The translations under genes were made by a program, and so were the position numbers. Shown here piece after piece: positions 33,890 to 42,215 of a stretch of DNA of 64,000 bases. The notes beneath the pieces are model-generated. The model worked only from the letters and a program-made list of their open reading frames with translations, was not told the DNA's origin and did no database searches. Source of the DNA: DATHBD01 sp035296325 (GTDB lineage Bacteria; Actinomycetota; Actinomycetes; Mycobacteriales; Micromonosporaceae); assembly GCA_035296325.1 (NCBI GenBank), contig DATHBD010000037.1, positions 62,001 to 126,000 on the forward strand, written 5' to 3'. Position 1 is the first letter of the stretch. Each line of letters starts with the position of its first letter.

Positions 33890-36800
33890 TTACACGATAG
33901 CCATGTCCACAAAGCGCGAGAGGTGCAACTGCGCGGCCACCGTCACGGTGTCGGTCGGGCCGTTGCGGTGCTTGGCCACGATGAAGTCCGCCTCGCCGGC
34001 GCGCGGGGACTCCTTGTCGTAGTAGTCGTCGCGGTGCAGCAGGATGACCACGTCGGCGTCCTGCTCAATGCTGTTGTGCACGGCGACGCCGTTGGCGACG
34101 AAGTTGTGGGCACCCAGCACAGTGGCGTCGTAGACGTCCTGCTCCCCGATCGGGATCACTGCTGTCACCCGGTCCCAGTAGACATCGTTCGTCGCGTGAA
34201 GATCAAGCTCCGCCGAGTCCAGCACCGCCGCGATCTTGGCCAGGCGTTGCCTGCTCGGCGAGCGCTTCCACAACGCACTCCCGCAAAACTCCGTGCCGGT
34301 CGCGGCTGCGAACGCACGGTGGCTCATCGCCCGTTCCGCGAGAATTTCACGGACCCTGGTCCATACCTCGGCCGGCACCGTGTCGACGTTGGGGTTGCTC
34401 CGCGTTCCTTCGAGAATGCGTTGCAATTGAGCACACGACAGTGATCGCTCGCCATGCACGCCGATCTCTCGAAGGAACCGAAGCTGGTCGTCGCGCCCGG
34501 ACACGTCGAGGGTGTACTGGGCTCGATGTGGACTTGGCGTCACCGTACGGAGGCGAGCGGTGATCCCGAACCGTAGAAGCAGGCGTGCTACATCTTCCAG
34601 CATCTGCCGGCTCGTGGAAGCCAGATACACACGTCCACCGGTGCCGTCGCGGGTGATGGTCACTGAGCCGTCCGTCGCCCACAGGTGTTGGAGGAACACG
34701 GCTACCTGGTGCTTCGATAACCTGAAGATGCCGTCTGGAACGAACTTCTCGTGGGAGCGCTTGTCGAACAATCCGAGGCCGTCAAGCCACTCAGCGACAG
34801 GGTTACGTCGCCCGCGGGCGAGTCGGTAAGGCGCCGGCAGCCGCAGAGTCGTGACCCGCGCTGCGGCGTAGTCGTCTCGAACGGCCTCGATACCGAAGTG
34901 CTTAGCCGCTTGCGTCACGGCGGAAAGATTCTCCTCGTCCCGGCTGGCGTACCGGATCGGTTGGCGCGCGACGAATGACCCGTCCCCGAGCAGATGCGCG
35001 AGCAGGATGACCTCCGCCTCTGCCCAGCTCCCGATGGCGAGTGGCGGAGGGACGTGTCGCGGAACTCCGATTCGGGCTCCCACGGCCAACTCATCCAGGC
35101 GCTTCCAGCCGTCGAATGTCAGGAACGGGTGATTGCCCGTCGCCTCGACTTCCTTGCCGGACGCAAGCTGAAGCCGGAAGACGGCCTTCCGGCCGCTCGG
35201 GAATACGTGGGTCATGGTCCGCGGCACGTACTTGAGGCGGTCGTCCAATGCCCATACCGGTATGTCCCGGGCACCGGCCGCCAGCAAATCTCCAAGCGAG
35301 ACCTCGGCGTTGTTGTCCGCTCTGAGCACGCGGGTCGCCGCCGTCAAACAGCCGGACTCCCTCAGATCGGACAGTTGGGGTCGCTTGTCGGTGCGCTGCT
35401 CCGGGCCACGGTTCAGCTGGCTGACTGCGATCACCGGGCAGTCCACCTCCTTGGCGAGGAGCTTGAGCCCACGGGACAGCTCCGCCACCTCCTGCTGGCG
35501 GCTCTCCGTCTTCTTCGGGCTGCTCATCAGCTGCAGGTAGTCCACGACGATGAGCTTGAGGTCGTGGCGCTGCTTCATCCGCCGCGCCTTCGCCCGGATC
35601 TCCATCAAGGTCATGTTGGGCGTGTCGTCGACGAAGAGGGGCGCTTCGCTGATCTCACCCATCCGCCGGGCCAGCTTGGTCCAGTCGTCGTCGGAGAGCT
35701 GGCCGGATCGCAGGACGTGCAGCGGGACGCGGGCCTCCGCGGAGAGGATACGCATCACGATCTCCACCTTGGACATTTCCAGGCTGAAGATCGCACTCGC
35801 CATGTTGTTCTTCACCGACGCGCTCCGGGCGAAGTCCATCGCCGCCGTGGAGTTGTGCGTGGGGATCATCGCCCGGCCGGCCAGGTACAGGTGGTCGGCG
35901 TTGTCGACGCTCACGCAACGCACCGCGACGCTCGGGACCGGGCGGACGTCGACGACGAGGCGGGACCCGGCACGGGCCGACGAGGTGGCGCGGCGACCAT
36001 CCTTGTGGACCAGCATCTTGCGCTGCAGCCGGAACACCGTGTCCGCCGTGGCGAAACTCAGCGTGTACGCCGCCGGCCCCCGCCTCGACGACCTACCGAT
36101 CGGGGTGCCGGTCATGGTGCAGTCGTAGCCGAGGCTGACGATCAGCTCGGACACGCCCTCCGCCAGCCGCCGGGACGCGACGGCGAGCTCGACCGTGCCG
36201 CCCGGCGTCACGGTGCCGCCCGCATCGAGCAGCCCGGCGAGCAACGCCCGCCGCTGCGGCTCCGAGGCGCGGAGGTACCCCGGCGGAACGTGCTTGTCGC
36301 CGAGCACCCCGATCGTCCGCAACCGCGCCGTGACCGAACCGAACGTCGCGTGGCAGTCGCCGCACCGGCGTGAGCCGTTACGGATCCCCGGGGGCGTCAG
36401 CTTGCAGTCCACACAGGTGGGTGGCGACTGCGGGTCGGACACCCGCCGGGACCTGCCGCCGCAGGATCGGCCGCAGGACCTGATGTGGCCGGCCCTGGGC
36501 TGGAACCGCGTCCCGCAGACCACGCAGTCCCGTGCCGGGACCTCCCCGGGCCCGGGTAGGACCATGGTGTAGCGCCCGGGCCCGCTCGGGCGAGCCACCA
36601 GGCCTTCGCCCTCGATGTACATCGCGATCTCGGCATCGTCGCTGGTGAACCGGGGGCCGCGCGGGTGGCCCCCGGCGAGCCAGACGCCCATCGCGTACGG
36701 CGGGAGAAGCATCTGCGCCTCGGGCAGCGCAAGCGGCTGGCAGTTGCGCACGGAGTGGTTCGGACGATCCGACCCCTCGGGCCGCAACGTCGCCCGGATC

Positions 36801-37852
36801 TCGTCGGTGGTCACCACGGCCGGAGCCGAGCCGTGCCGCAGCGACCTGCCGGTGTCGGTGAGCCAGCGGTGTGACCCGTCCGCCACGATCACCGAGCCAT
36901 CGGAGAACTCGACCTGGTAGCACGGCCGGCCCAGCATGATCTCACTGGTCTGGGTGACGGTGGTGGGTCGCCCGTCGGCGCCGAGGAGCCGGTCACCCGC
37001 CCGCACCTGGCCCATGGTGGTCCAGCCGTCGGGCGTGGGGAGCAGCGTGTCCAGGGCGAGTGCCTTGCCGAGGCCGGGCCGCCCCGCCACGATGATCAGC
37101 TGCCCCCCGTGCAGGCCGTTGAGCAGGCGGTCCAGGTCGGTGAAGCCGGTCGGCACGCCGGTCATCAGCCCACCCGACGCACCGACCGCCTCGATCTCGT
37201 CCAGCGTCGGCTGGAGCATCTCGGCGAGGACGGCGAAGTCCTCGCTGACCCGCTTCTCGGTGACGTCGTAAATCGCCTGCTGGGCGAGGTCGACGGTGTC
37301 GTCCACGTCGCGCCCGCCCCGGGCCGCGGACCCGTACCCGAGTTGGACGATCCGGGTGCCCGCCTCGACCAGACGCCGCAGCACGGCGCGCTCCGACACG
37401 ATCCGCGCGTAGTACGACGCGTTGGCGGCCGTCGGCACGGTGGAGATGACGGTGTGCAGGTAGGCAGCGCCGCCCACCCGGGCCAGGGCACCGGAGTCGG
37501 CGAGCGCCGCCGCGACGGTGATCGGGTCGGCCGGCTCACCCCTCCCGTACAGGTCGAGGACGGCCTCGAAGATCGTGGTGTGGGTCGGCCGGTAGAAGTC
37601 GTTGGCCCGGAGGATCTCCACCACGTCGGCGATGGCGTCCTTGGACAGCAGCATGCCGCCGAGCACGCACTGCTCGGCCGCAACGTCCTGGGGCGGTGTG
37701 CGGTCGAACGTATCGGCGTTGTCGCGTTGCCCGCCACCGGCCGGGCCGCCGGGGCCGGGGCCGCCCGGGCCGGAGCCGCCGGACCTCGGCGGGCGCGGCT
37801 CGGGCTCGGGCTGCGGCGGCTCGGCCGCTCGCACGTCATCCGTGATGGACAC
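33890..37852 (-). CDS. dnaB: Replicative DNA helicase DnaB precursor with two inteins
   Basis: 1320 aa from GTG at 37852 (GGAGGGGC upstream). After removal of two inteins the helicase is 490 aa: a Gly/Pro-rich N-terminus, the DnaB N-terminal domain (PPQDVAAEQCVLGGMLL), then the RecA-like domain with Walker A IIVAGRPGLGK/STAAMDF, Walker B LIVVDYLQLM, and DLRESG/SIEQDADVV. Intein 1 (residues 264-667) splits Walker A between Lys and Ser; intein 2 (835-1260) splits the DLRESG/SIEQD motif. Active helicase therefore requires both to be spliced out. It unwinds DNA at the replication fork. The upstream intergenic region has several TGTGGA motifs. Confidence 0.97.
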   Translation of the reverse strand: MSITDDVRAAEPPQPEPEPRPPRSGGSGPGGPGPGGPAGGGQRDNADTFDRTPPQDVAAEQCVLGGMLLSKDAIADVVEILRANDFYRPTHTTIFEAVLDLYGRGEPADPITVAAALADSGALARVGGAAYLHTVISTVPTAANASYYARIVSERAVLRRLVEAGTRIVQLGYGSAARGGRDVDDTVDLAQQAIYDVTEKRVSEDFAVLAEMLQPTLDEIEAVGASGGLMTGVPTGFTDLDRLLNGLHGGQLIIVAGRPGLGKALALDTLLPTPDGWTTMGQVRAGDRLLGADGRPTTVTQTSEIMLGRPCYQVEFSDGSVIVADGSHRWLTDTGRSLRHGSAPAVVTTDEIRATLRPEGSDRPNHSVRNCQPLALPEAQMLLPPYAMGVWLAGGHPRGPRFTSDDAEIAMYIEGEGLVARPSGPGRYTMVLPGPGEVPARDCVVCGTRFQPRAGHIRSCGRSCGGRSRRVSDPQSPPTCVDCKLTPPGIRNGSRRCGDCHATFGSVTARLRTIGVLGDKHVPPGYLRASEPQRRALLAGLLDAGGTVTPGGTVELAVASRRLAEGVSELIVSLGYDCTMTGTPIGRSSRRGPAAYTLSFATADTVFRLQRKMLVHKDGRRATSSARAGSRLVVDVRPVPSVAVRCVSVDNADHLYLAGRAMIPTHNSTAAMDFARSASVKNNMASAIFSLEMSKVEIVMRILSAEARVPLHVLRSGQLSDDDWTKLARRMGEISEAPLFVDDTPNMTLMEIRAKARRMKQRHDLKLIVVDYLQLMSSPKKTESRQQEVAELSRGLKLLAKEVDCPVIAVSQLNRGPEQRTDKRPQLSDLRESGCLTAATRVLRADNNAEVSLGDLLAAGARDIPVWALDDRLKYVPRTMTHVFPSGRKAVFRLQLASGKEVEATGNHPFLTFDGWKRLDELAVGARIGVPRHVPPPLAIGSWAEAEVILLAHLLGDGSFVARQPIRYASRDEENLSAVTQAAKHFGIEAVRDDYAAARVTTLRLPAPYRLARGRRNPVAEWLDGLGLFDKRSHEKFVPDGIFRLSKHQVAVFLQHLWATDGSVTITRDGTGGRVYLASTSRQMLEDVARLLLRFGITARLRTVTPSPHRAQYTLDVSGRDDQLRFLREIGVHGERSLSCAQLQRILEGTRSNPNVDTVPAEVWTRVREILAERAMSHRAFAAATGTEFCGSALWKRSPSRQRLAKIAAVLDSAELDLHATNDVYWDRVTAVIPIGEQDVYDATVLGAHNFVANGVAVHNSIEQDADVVILLHRDDYYDKESPRAGEADFIVAKHRNGPTDTVTVAAQLHLSRFVDMAIV
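34073..35350 (-). other. DnaB intein 2 (class 1, LAGLIDADG endonuclease apparently intact)
   Basis: 426 aa, starting Cys (CLTAATRVL) and ending VANGVAVHN before Ser of the C-extein. Splicing motifs: block A Cys1, block B EATGNHPF (TxxH), block F DVYDATVLGAHNF, block G VHN. Two LAGLIDADG motifs retain the catalytic Asp (LLAHLLGDGSF and LQHLWATDGSV), so homing activity is possible. Confidence 0.9.
35852..37063 (-). other. DnaB intein 1 (Ala1, class 3-like) in the Walker A loop
   Basis: 404 aa, starting ALALDTLLPTPDGW and ending AMIPTHN before Ser. It lacks a Cys/Ser nucleophile at position 1 and instead has the W-C-T set of class 3 inteins: Trp in block B (ADGSHRW), Cys in block F (VRCVSVDNADHLYL) and Thr in block G (PTHN). 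The endonuclease region contains CxxC-type cysteine clusters (CVVC, CGRSC, CVDC, CGDC) and two degenerate LAGLIDADG motifs (MGVWLAGGH and LLAGLLDAGGT) in which the catalytic Asp is replaced by Gly. Confidence 0.85.
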
Positions 37853-38192
37853 GCCGCCCCTCCCAGCCCCCGCCGCCTCGGATATCAGAGATACCCGAGG
37901 GGTACGACACAACGTCCGGCCCACGCGGCCAACGTCACGGTATGGAGCGACTGGCGTCCCATCAAACTACGCGGTGGACGAGCCTTGGGACAACCTGTGG
38001 ATGGAGCCGCCCGGGCGGTGTGCACAGGTGTGCACAGCCTGTGGAAAAAGTTGGGGATGACGGATAACGAAGTGCCCTGAGCTGCGGAAACTCCGTGCTC
38101 AGGCTGTGGACAGAAGAAAGTTCGACAACCCGCCAGGGTCGTCACTCACAAGAGGATCTTCTGGAAGCAGCCAAGAAGAAAGCCGCGAAAGC
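37853..38192. promoter_or_regulatory. Divergent region between dnaB and the repeat-rich membrane protein gene, with TGTGGA motifs
   Basis: About 340 bp containing three near matches to the actinobacterial DnaA box TGTGGA(T/C)AA: 37996-38004 (7/9), 38040-38048 (8/9) and 38105-38113 (8/9), all in the same orientation, plus two TGTGCACAG copies at 38020-38036. It should hold the dnaB promoter. No gene is seen here. It is not oriC, since the motifs are few and dnaA is absent. Confidence 0.4.
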
Positions 38193-40184
38193 ATGATTTC
38201 GGCTGTACGGCCTATTGCGAAATCACTACGAAACAGTGACGCTCCGGCCGTGGGGTACCGCAGCTGGGGAGGAGCGCGCGACGGCGCGCAGGATCCTCAT
38301 GCCAACGGTCCGCCCGAGCGGGACCAGTACGACCCGTTGACCGGTGAACTGTTGTTCCCCGACAACCGGCGCGTCGACGAGCCCGGCCAGCCGTACGGGC
38401 CGCCCGGACCGACGAACGAGCCCGGCACCGACCCTGGCTACGGCGCCCGGCCCGAACGGTGGGACCCGTGGGCCGCCGGTCGGATGGCTCGTCCGGAGCT
38501 GTCGGGGAACGGACCGATCTCGCCGCAAGGTATGCCCGCCGAGCGTGATGTCGCCATCGGGCGTTACGGTGACGACAGCGAGCTTATCGACCCACTGGAC
38601 CTCCGCCGTGGATACGACCGCGGGCCGGAGCCGCTGGACCGGTTCCAGGCGAGCTCGGGGCTCCGCGGATGGAACGCGCCGCGCCCTGACGTTGCCCCGC
38701 CCGGCGCGGCCGGTCCGCCGCGCCCGCCGATCACGCAGCCGCCGTACCAGCCACAGCAGCCGGCAGCGCCCAACGCACCGGAACACTTCCCCGCGCCGCC
38801 GCCCGGCACCCAGTCGACCGGGTGGCAGCAGGCCGGATGGCAGCCGGCTGGCCCGCCGCAGGGCGGCCCCCTTCCGGGCCCCCCGCAGGGCGGCCCGCAG
38901 GGTGGCGGCCGGCTGGCGCTGCCTCCGGCACAGCCGCCTGCGGCCGATCCCGGCGGCACCGTCTACGGCGCCGGCCCCGCGGCCGGTTCGGGATACGGCG
39001 CCGGTTCGGGGTACGGCGGCAACGGCTACGGAGCCCCGTACGGCGCCGGTGATCCGGACCCCGGGTACGGCGCCGCCGGCTACCCGGCCGGCGGGTACGG
39101 CGGCAACGGTGGACGGGTCGCCGGACCTCCCGCACCCGGGTACGCGCCGACCTACCGGGAAGAGGGCTATCCGCCGGCGTACGGCGCGGCCGGTCGCGAC
39201 CCCGGCCACCCACCGAACGGCTACCAACCCAACGGCTACGACCCAAATGGGTACACCGCAAATGGGTACCAGGCCAACGGGCGCCATCCCGAGGCCTACG
39301 CACCGAACGGATACGGGACGAACGGGTACGCACCCGGGGCGACCGGGGATCCGCGCGTCCCCCGCCCGCCGGAGCAGCCACCACAGTGGCCGGGAGCCGG
39401 CGACCCTCGGCCCGCGGAGCAGTACCAGGCGGAGCGGTACCAGGCGGGCGAGTACCAGGCTGAGCAGTACCAAGCCGGCCAGTACCAAGCCGGCCAGTAC
39501 CAGGCTGAGCAGGGCTGGGCCGGGGCGCCGGGCCAGCCGCCGGAGCCGTTCTATTCGGCGCCACCCGGTGGGCAGCCCGATCCGCGGACGACGGCTGACC
39601 CGCGGGTGCCCGCCGACGAGCAGTACCCCGGGCAGGCCATGGCGCCCGCCGGGGAGGCGTTCGACGACGGCTACCCGGATCCGGAGACCAGCGGTGCGCT
39701 CGCCGGGGCGTACGGGCCCGGTCCGCGCCAGATCGGCCATCCACGGCCGGCGCGGGTAGCCGAGATCACCGGAGCCGCCGCTGCGGTGCGCGTCCAGCCG
39801 GTCGAGACCTTCGACGACGAGGTCGACGACGAGGACGAGCCGGAGCCGGAGGGCGGTTACGTCGCCGCGGTACTGGCGACGCTCGGCTGGTACGCGCTCC
39901 CGGGAGTGCTCTACATCGCCTATGCGTTCTACCTGGGCAACGCTGCCCGGCCCGGCTGTGTGAGCGCTGACGGTGGCCCATGCCCGTCACCACGCGCCGA
40001 GGCGCTGGACATGATCACCAGCAACTTCGGGCTGATCGCGGTGGCTTTCGTCCTCAGTACCGTGATCGCGGTCATGCTGCGGTGGGCGACCACCGGGTGG
40101 CGCGCGCTGGCCATCGGCTTCGCCGCCGCCGTGGTGGGCGGCGGCGCGACCACCGTACTGATCACGACCTTCAGCGGCGGCTGA
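38193..40184 (+). CDS. Membrane protein with long Pro/Gly/Tyr/Gln-rich repeat region
   Basis: About 663 aa from ATG at 38193; the start is uncertain because the frame is open to 38106 and no strong ribosome site is visible. Residues 1 to about 545 are low-complexity: PPQGGPLPGPPQGGPQGG, GYGAGSGYGGNGYG, tandem NGY units (39214-39330), tandem QYQA(G/E) units (39420-39510) and Pro-rich stretches. The last about 105 residues have three membrane segments (AAVLATLGWYALPGVLYIAYAF, LIAVAFVLSTVIAVML, ALAIGFAAAVVGGGATTVL) with a disulfide-capable Cys pair (CVSADGGPC) between the first two. Function unknown; a cytoplasmic intrinsically disordered tail on a small membrane domain. Confidence 0.8.
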   Translation: MISAVRPIAKSLRNSDAPAVGYRSWGGARDGAQDPHANGPPERDQYDPLTGELLFPDNRRVDEPGQPYGPPGPTNEPGTDPGYGARPERWDPWAAGRMARPELSGNGPISPQGMPAERDVAIGRYGDDSELIDPLDLRRGYDRGPEPLDRFQASSGLRGWNAPRPDVAPPGAAGPPRPPITQPPYQPQQPAAPNAPEHFPAPPPGTQSTGWQQAGWQPAGPPQGGPLPGPPQGGPQGGGRLALPPAQPPAADPGGTVYGAGPAAGSGYGAGSGYGGNGYGAPYGAGDPDPGYGAAGYPAGGYGGNGGRVAGPPAPGYAPTYREEGYPPAYGAAGRDPGHPPNGYQPNGYDPNGYTANGYQANGRHPEAYAPNGYGTNGYAPGATGDPRVPRPPEQPPQWPGAGDPRPAEQYQAERYQAGEYQAEQYQAGQYQAGQYQAEQGWAGAPGQPPEPFYSAPPGGQPDPRTTADPRVPADEQYPGQAMAPAGEAFDDGYPDPETSGALAGAYGPGPRQIGHPRPARVAEITGAAAAVRVQPVETFDDEVDDEDEPEPEGGYVAAVLATLGWYALPGVLYIAYAFYLGNAARPGCVSADGGPCPSPRAEALDMITSNFGLIAVAFVLSTVIAVMLRWATTGWRALAIGFAAAVVGGGATTVLITTFSGG

Positions 40185-40201
40185 CCCACCCTGCAGATGC
40201 G

Positions 40202-40245
40202 CCTTGGGGCGCCCGGTCGGCCAAAGCCGTCCGGGCGCCCCAAGG
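40202..40245. terminator. Strong bidirectional stem-loop between convergent genes
   Basis: Bases 40202-40216 and 40231-40245 pair over 15 bp, with an inner 4-bp stem (40218-40221 with 40226-40229) beyond a single mismatch. It terminates both the repeat-rich membrane protein gene and the rplI end of the ribosomal operon. Confidence 0.9.
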
Positions 40246-40257
40246 GTCGCGCGTGTG

Positions 40258-40707
40258 TTACTTCGCCGGCACCACGGTCAGGGTGAACGTGGCTCCGACG
40301 TCGGAGTGCAGCTTGACCCGCACCTTGTGCTCGCCGGCCGTCTTGATGTGGCCGGGCAGCTCGATGCGGCGCCGATCCAGATCGGGGCCACCCGCGCCCT
40401 TCACCGCCGACGCGACGTCGGAAGGAGTGACCGAGCCGTAGAGCCGCCCGCCTTCGCCGGCACGCACCGGCAGCCGGACGGTGAGCGCCTCGAGCTGGTT
40501 CTTGATCTCGCGGGCGTGGCTCAGGTCCCGGATCTCACGGGACGAGCGGGCCCGCTTGATCAGCGTGATCTGCTTCTCGGCGCCCTTCGTCCACATGATC
40601 GCGAAGCCCTGCGGAAGCAGGTAGTTACGGCCGTAGCCGCCCTTGACCTCGACAATGTCGCCGGGGGTGCCGAGACCGGTGACCTCCTGGGTGAGGATGA
40701 TCTTCAT
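40258..40707 (-). CDS. rplI: 50S ribosomal protein L9
   Basis: 149 aa, standard L9 length. The N-terminal KIILTQEVTGLGTPGDIVEVKGGYGRNYLLPQG signature is complete; a central helix and the C-terminal domain (LYGSVTPSDVASAV) follow. It binds 23S rRNA domain V. Last gene of the rpsF-ssb-rpsR-rplI operon, 14 bp after rpsR. Confidence 0.98.
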   Translation of the reverse strand: MKIILTQEVTGLGTPGDIVEVKGGYGRNYLLPQGFAIMWTKGAEKQITLIKRARSSREIRDLSHAREIKNQLEALTVRLPVRAGEGGRLYGSVTPSDVASAVKGAGGPDLDRRRIELPGHIKTAGEHKVRVKLHSDVGATFTLTVVPAK

Positions 40708-40721
40708 GTCCTGGCCTCCCC

Positions 40722-40982
40722 TCAGCGCGCCATCGTGGTGTACGGCAGGAGCGCCATCTCACGGGCGTTCTTGACCGCCTTGGCGACCTGGCGCTGCTGC
40801 TGGGACGTCACGCCCGTCACCCGCCGCGCGCGGATCTTGCCGCGGTCGGAGATGAACTTCCGCAGCAGCGCGGTGTCCTTGTAGTCGATGTAGGTGATGC
40901 TCTCCTTGTCGAGAGGATTCACCTTCTTCTTCGGCTTGCGGAGTGCCGCAGCCTTCGATGGTGCTCTGGATTCTCTTGCCAT
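40722..40982 (-). CDS. rpsR: 30S ribosomal protein S18
   Basis: 86 aa with the S18 core (ITYIDYKDTALLRKFISDRG, then ARRVTGVTSQQQRQVAKAVK). No CxxC zinc motif, so it is of the zinc-independent (C-minus) type. The ATG overlaps the ssb stop by one base (TAATG), implying coupled translation. Pairs with S6 on the 30S platform. Confidence 0.98.
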   Translation of the reverse strand: MARESRAPSKAAALRKPKKKVNPLDKESITYIDYKDTALLRKFISDRGKIRARRVTGVTSQQQRQVAKAVKNAREMALLPYTTMAR

Positions 40983-41506
40983 TAGAACGGGGGCTCCTCA
41001 TCAAAACTGGAAGAGCTCGATCCGCCCGCTGGGGCTGCGCTGGCCCACGGGTCGTCGGCCATTGCGCCGCCGCCGCCCGAGTTACCGCCACCGCCACTGC
41101 CGCCGCCGGAGGAGCCGAAGCCACCGCCACCGCCCGAGCTGCGCGACATCTTCTGCACCTTCGCCGTGGCGTACCGCAGTGAAGGGCCGATCTCGTCGAC
41201 CTCGAGCTCGATGACCGTGCGCTTCTCACCCTCGCGGGTTTCGTACGAGCGCTGCCGCAGCCGACCGGAGACGATCACCCGGGACCCGCGCTGCAGCGAC
41301 TCGGCGACGTTTTCCGCCGCCTGACGCCAGACCGTGCAGGCCAGGAACAGCGGGTCGCCGTCCTTCCACTCGTTCGACGCCTTGTCCATGAAGCGTGGCG
41401 TCGAAGCCACGCGGAACTTCGCGACTGCCGCACCCGACGGGGTGAAGCGCAGCTCAGGGTCGTCGGTCAGGTTACCGATGACCGTGATGGTGGTGTCTCC
41501 TGCCAT
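40982..41506 (-). CDS. ssb: Single-stranded DNA-binding protein
   Basis: 174 aa. OB-fold domain of about 110 residues (ITVIGNLTDDPELRFTPSG, WRQAAENVAESLQRGSRVIV), a Gly/Ser-rich linker, and the acidic C-terminal tip DEEPPF that recruits replication and repair partners. Coupled to rpsR. Confidence 0.97.
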   Translation of the reverse strand: MAGDTTITVIGNLTDDPELRFTPSGAAVAKFRVASTPRFMDKASNEWKDGDPLFLACTVWRQAAENVAESLQRGSRVIVSGRLRQRSYETREGEKRTVIELEVDEIGPSLRYATAKVQKMSRSSGGGGGFGSSGGGSGGGGNSGGGGAMADDPWASAAPAGGSSSSSFDEEPPF

Positions 41507-41603
41507 GGCTCAACTCCTCGTACGCACTTCCGCCTGAACGGCACGCTGCCACGTGGGTGTGACAGCAACCGGCGGGAGCGAATCGATCTCGACCGAGTGG
41601 GTC

Positions 41604-41894
41604 CTACCGGACCTCGGGACGAATGACTTTGGTACGCAGCACGGACTCGTTGAGTCGCAACTGCCGATCCAGCTCGGCCACGGCCGCAGGCTCAGCCTGC
41701 AGGTCGATGACGGCGTAGATGCCCTCGGTCTTCTTGTTGATCTCGTACGAGAGGCGCCGGCGGCCCCAGACGTCGAGTTTCTCCACCGAGCCACCGGACG
41801 TTCGGATCACGTTGAGATACGTGTCGAGCGACGGTGCGACGGTGCGCTCCTCGAGACTGCCGTCGAGGATCACCATGATTTCGTAATGACGCAA
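41604..41894 (-). CDS. rpsF: 30S ribosomal protein S6
   Basis: 96 aa starting at a TTG (41894), preceded by GGGGGTGAG at normal spacing. The first codons read as the usual MRHYEIM, and an internal ATG six codons later would delete the first beta-strand, so the TTG start is preferred. The S6 fold motifs LDVWGRRRLSYEINKKTEG and EGIYAVIDLQAEP are present. First gene of the operon with ssb, rpsR and rplI. Confidence 0.97.
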   Translation of the reverse strand: MRHYEIMVILDGSLEERTVAPSLDTYLNVIRTSGGSVEKLDVWGRRRLSYEINKKTEGIYAVIDLQAEPAAVAELDRQLRLNESVLRTKVIRPEVR

Positions 41895-41923
41895 GACTTT
41901 CTCACCCCCTCTGGACTAAGGCG

Positions 41924-41992
41924 GTCACGGTCTCTCCGTGACAGGAGGTCGAGCGTCGGCCACCGCGCAAGGCGGTGAACTGGACAAGGATA
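41924..41992 (-). promoter_or_regulatory. rpsF leader: hairpin and candidate -10 element
   Basis: On the minus strand, TATCCT at 41987-41992 within GGGCTATCCTTG is a plausible -10 region; a matching -35 is weak. Downstream, a perfect 7-bp hairpin (41924-41930 with 41936-41942) lies in the presumed leader about 30 nt before the TTG. In many bacteria an S6:S18-binding RNA regulates this operon; whether this hairpin is that element is not established. Confidence 0.4.
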
Positions 41993-42215
41993 GCCCGGCC
42001 GCCGCACCGCTCCGGCAGCAGGGGCCGGCCGGACAGGATCGCGGTGACCAGCACCTCCGGTACGGAATTCGGGAACAGGGCGAGAAGCCCGCGGGGCGTG
42101 CACCCGACATCGCATGGGTGAGACCTGGGGAGGAACGACCACACCGATGACATTGGATGAACACGCCCCGCGGAGCCCGGATGGGGTGGTGGCCACTTGA
42201 GAACTGGTAGCACAG
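41993..42215. other. Intergenic DNA upstream of rpsF
   Basis: Part of a 321-bp gap between rpsF and the end of the next minus-strand gene. No gene is seen; frames crossing it are Arg/Pro-rich, without ribosome sites. Confidence 0.4.

Noticed and set aside
37853..38192. Chromosomal origin of replication
   Set aside because: Only three imperfect DnaA-box-like motifs, and dnaA, rpmH and parAB are not adjacent; the gene order places oriC beyond the right end of the window.
39214..39510. CRISPR array
   Set aside because: Repeats are in-frame coding units (NGY, QYQA) without unique spacers of constant length.
38226..39740. Minus-strand frame opposite the repeat-rich membrane protein
   Set aside because: Repetitive Val/Arg/Gly shadow; the plus-strand frame ends in three convincing membrane segments.
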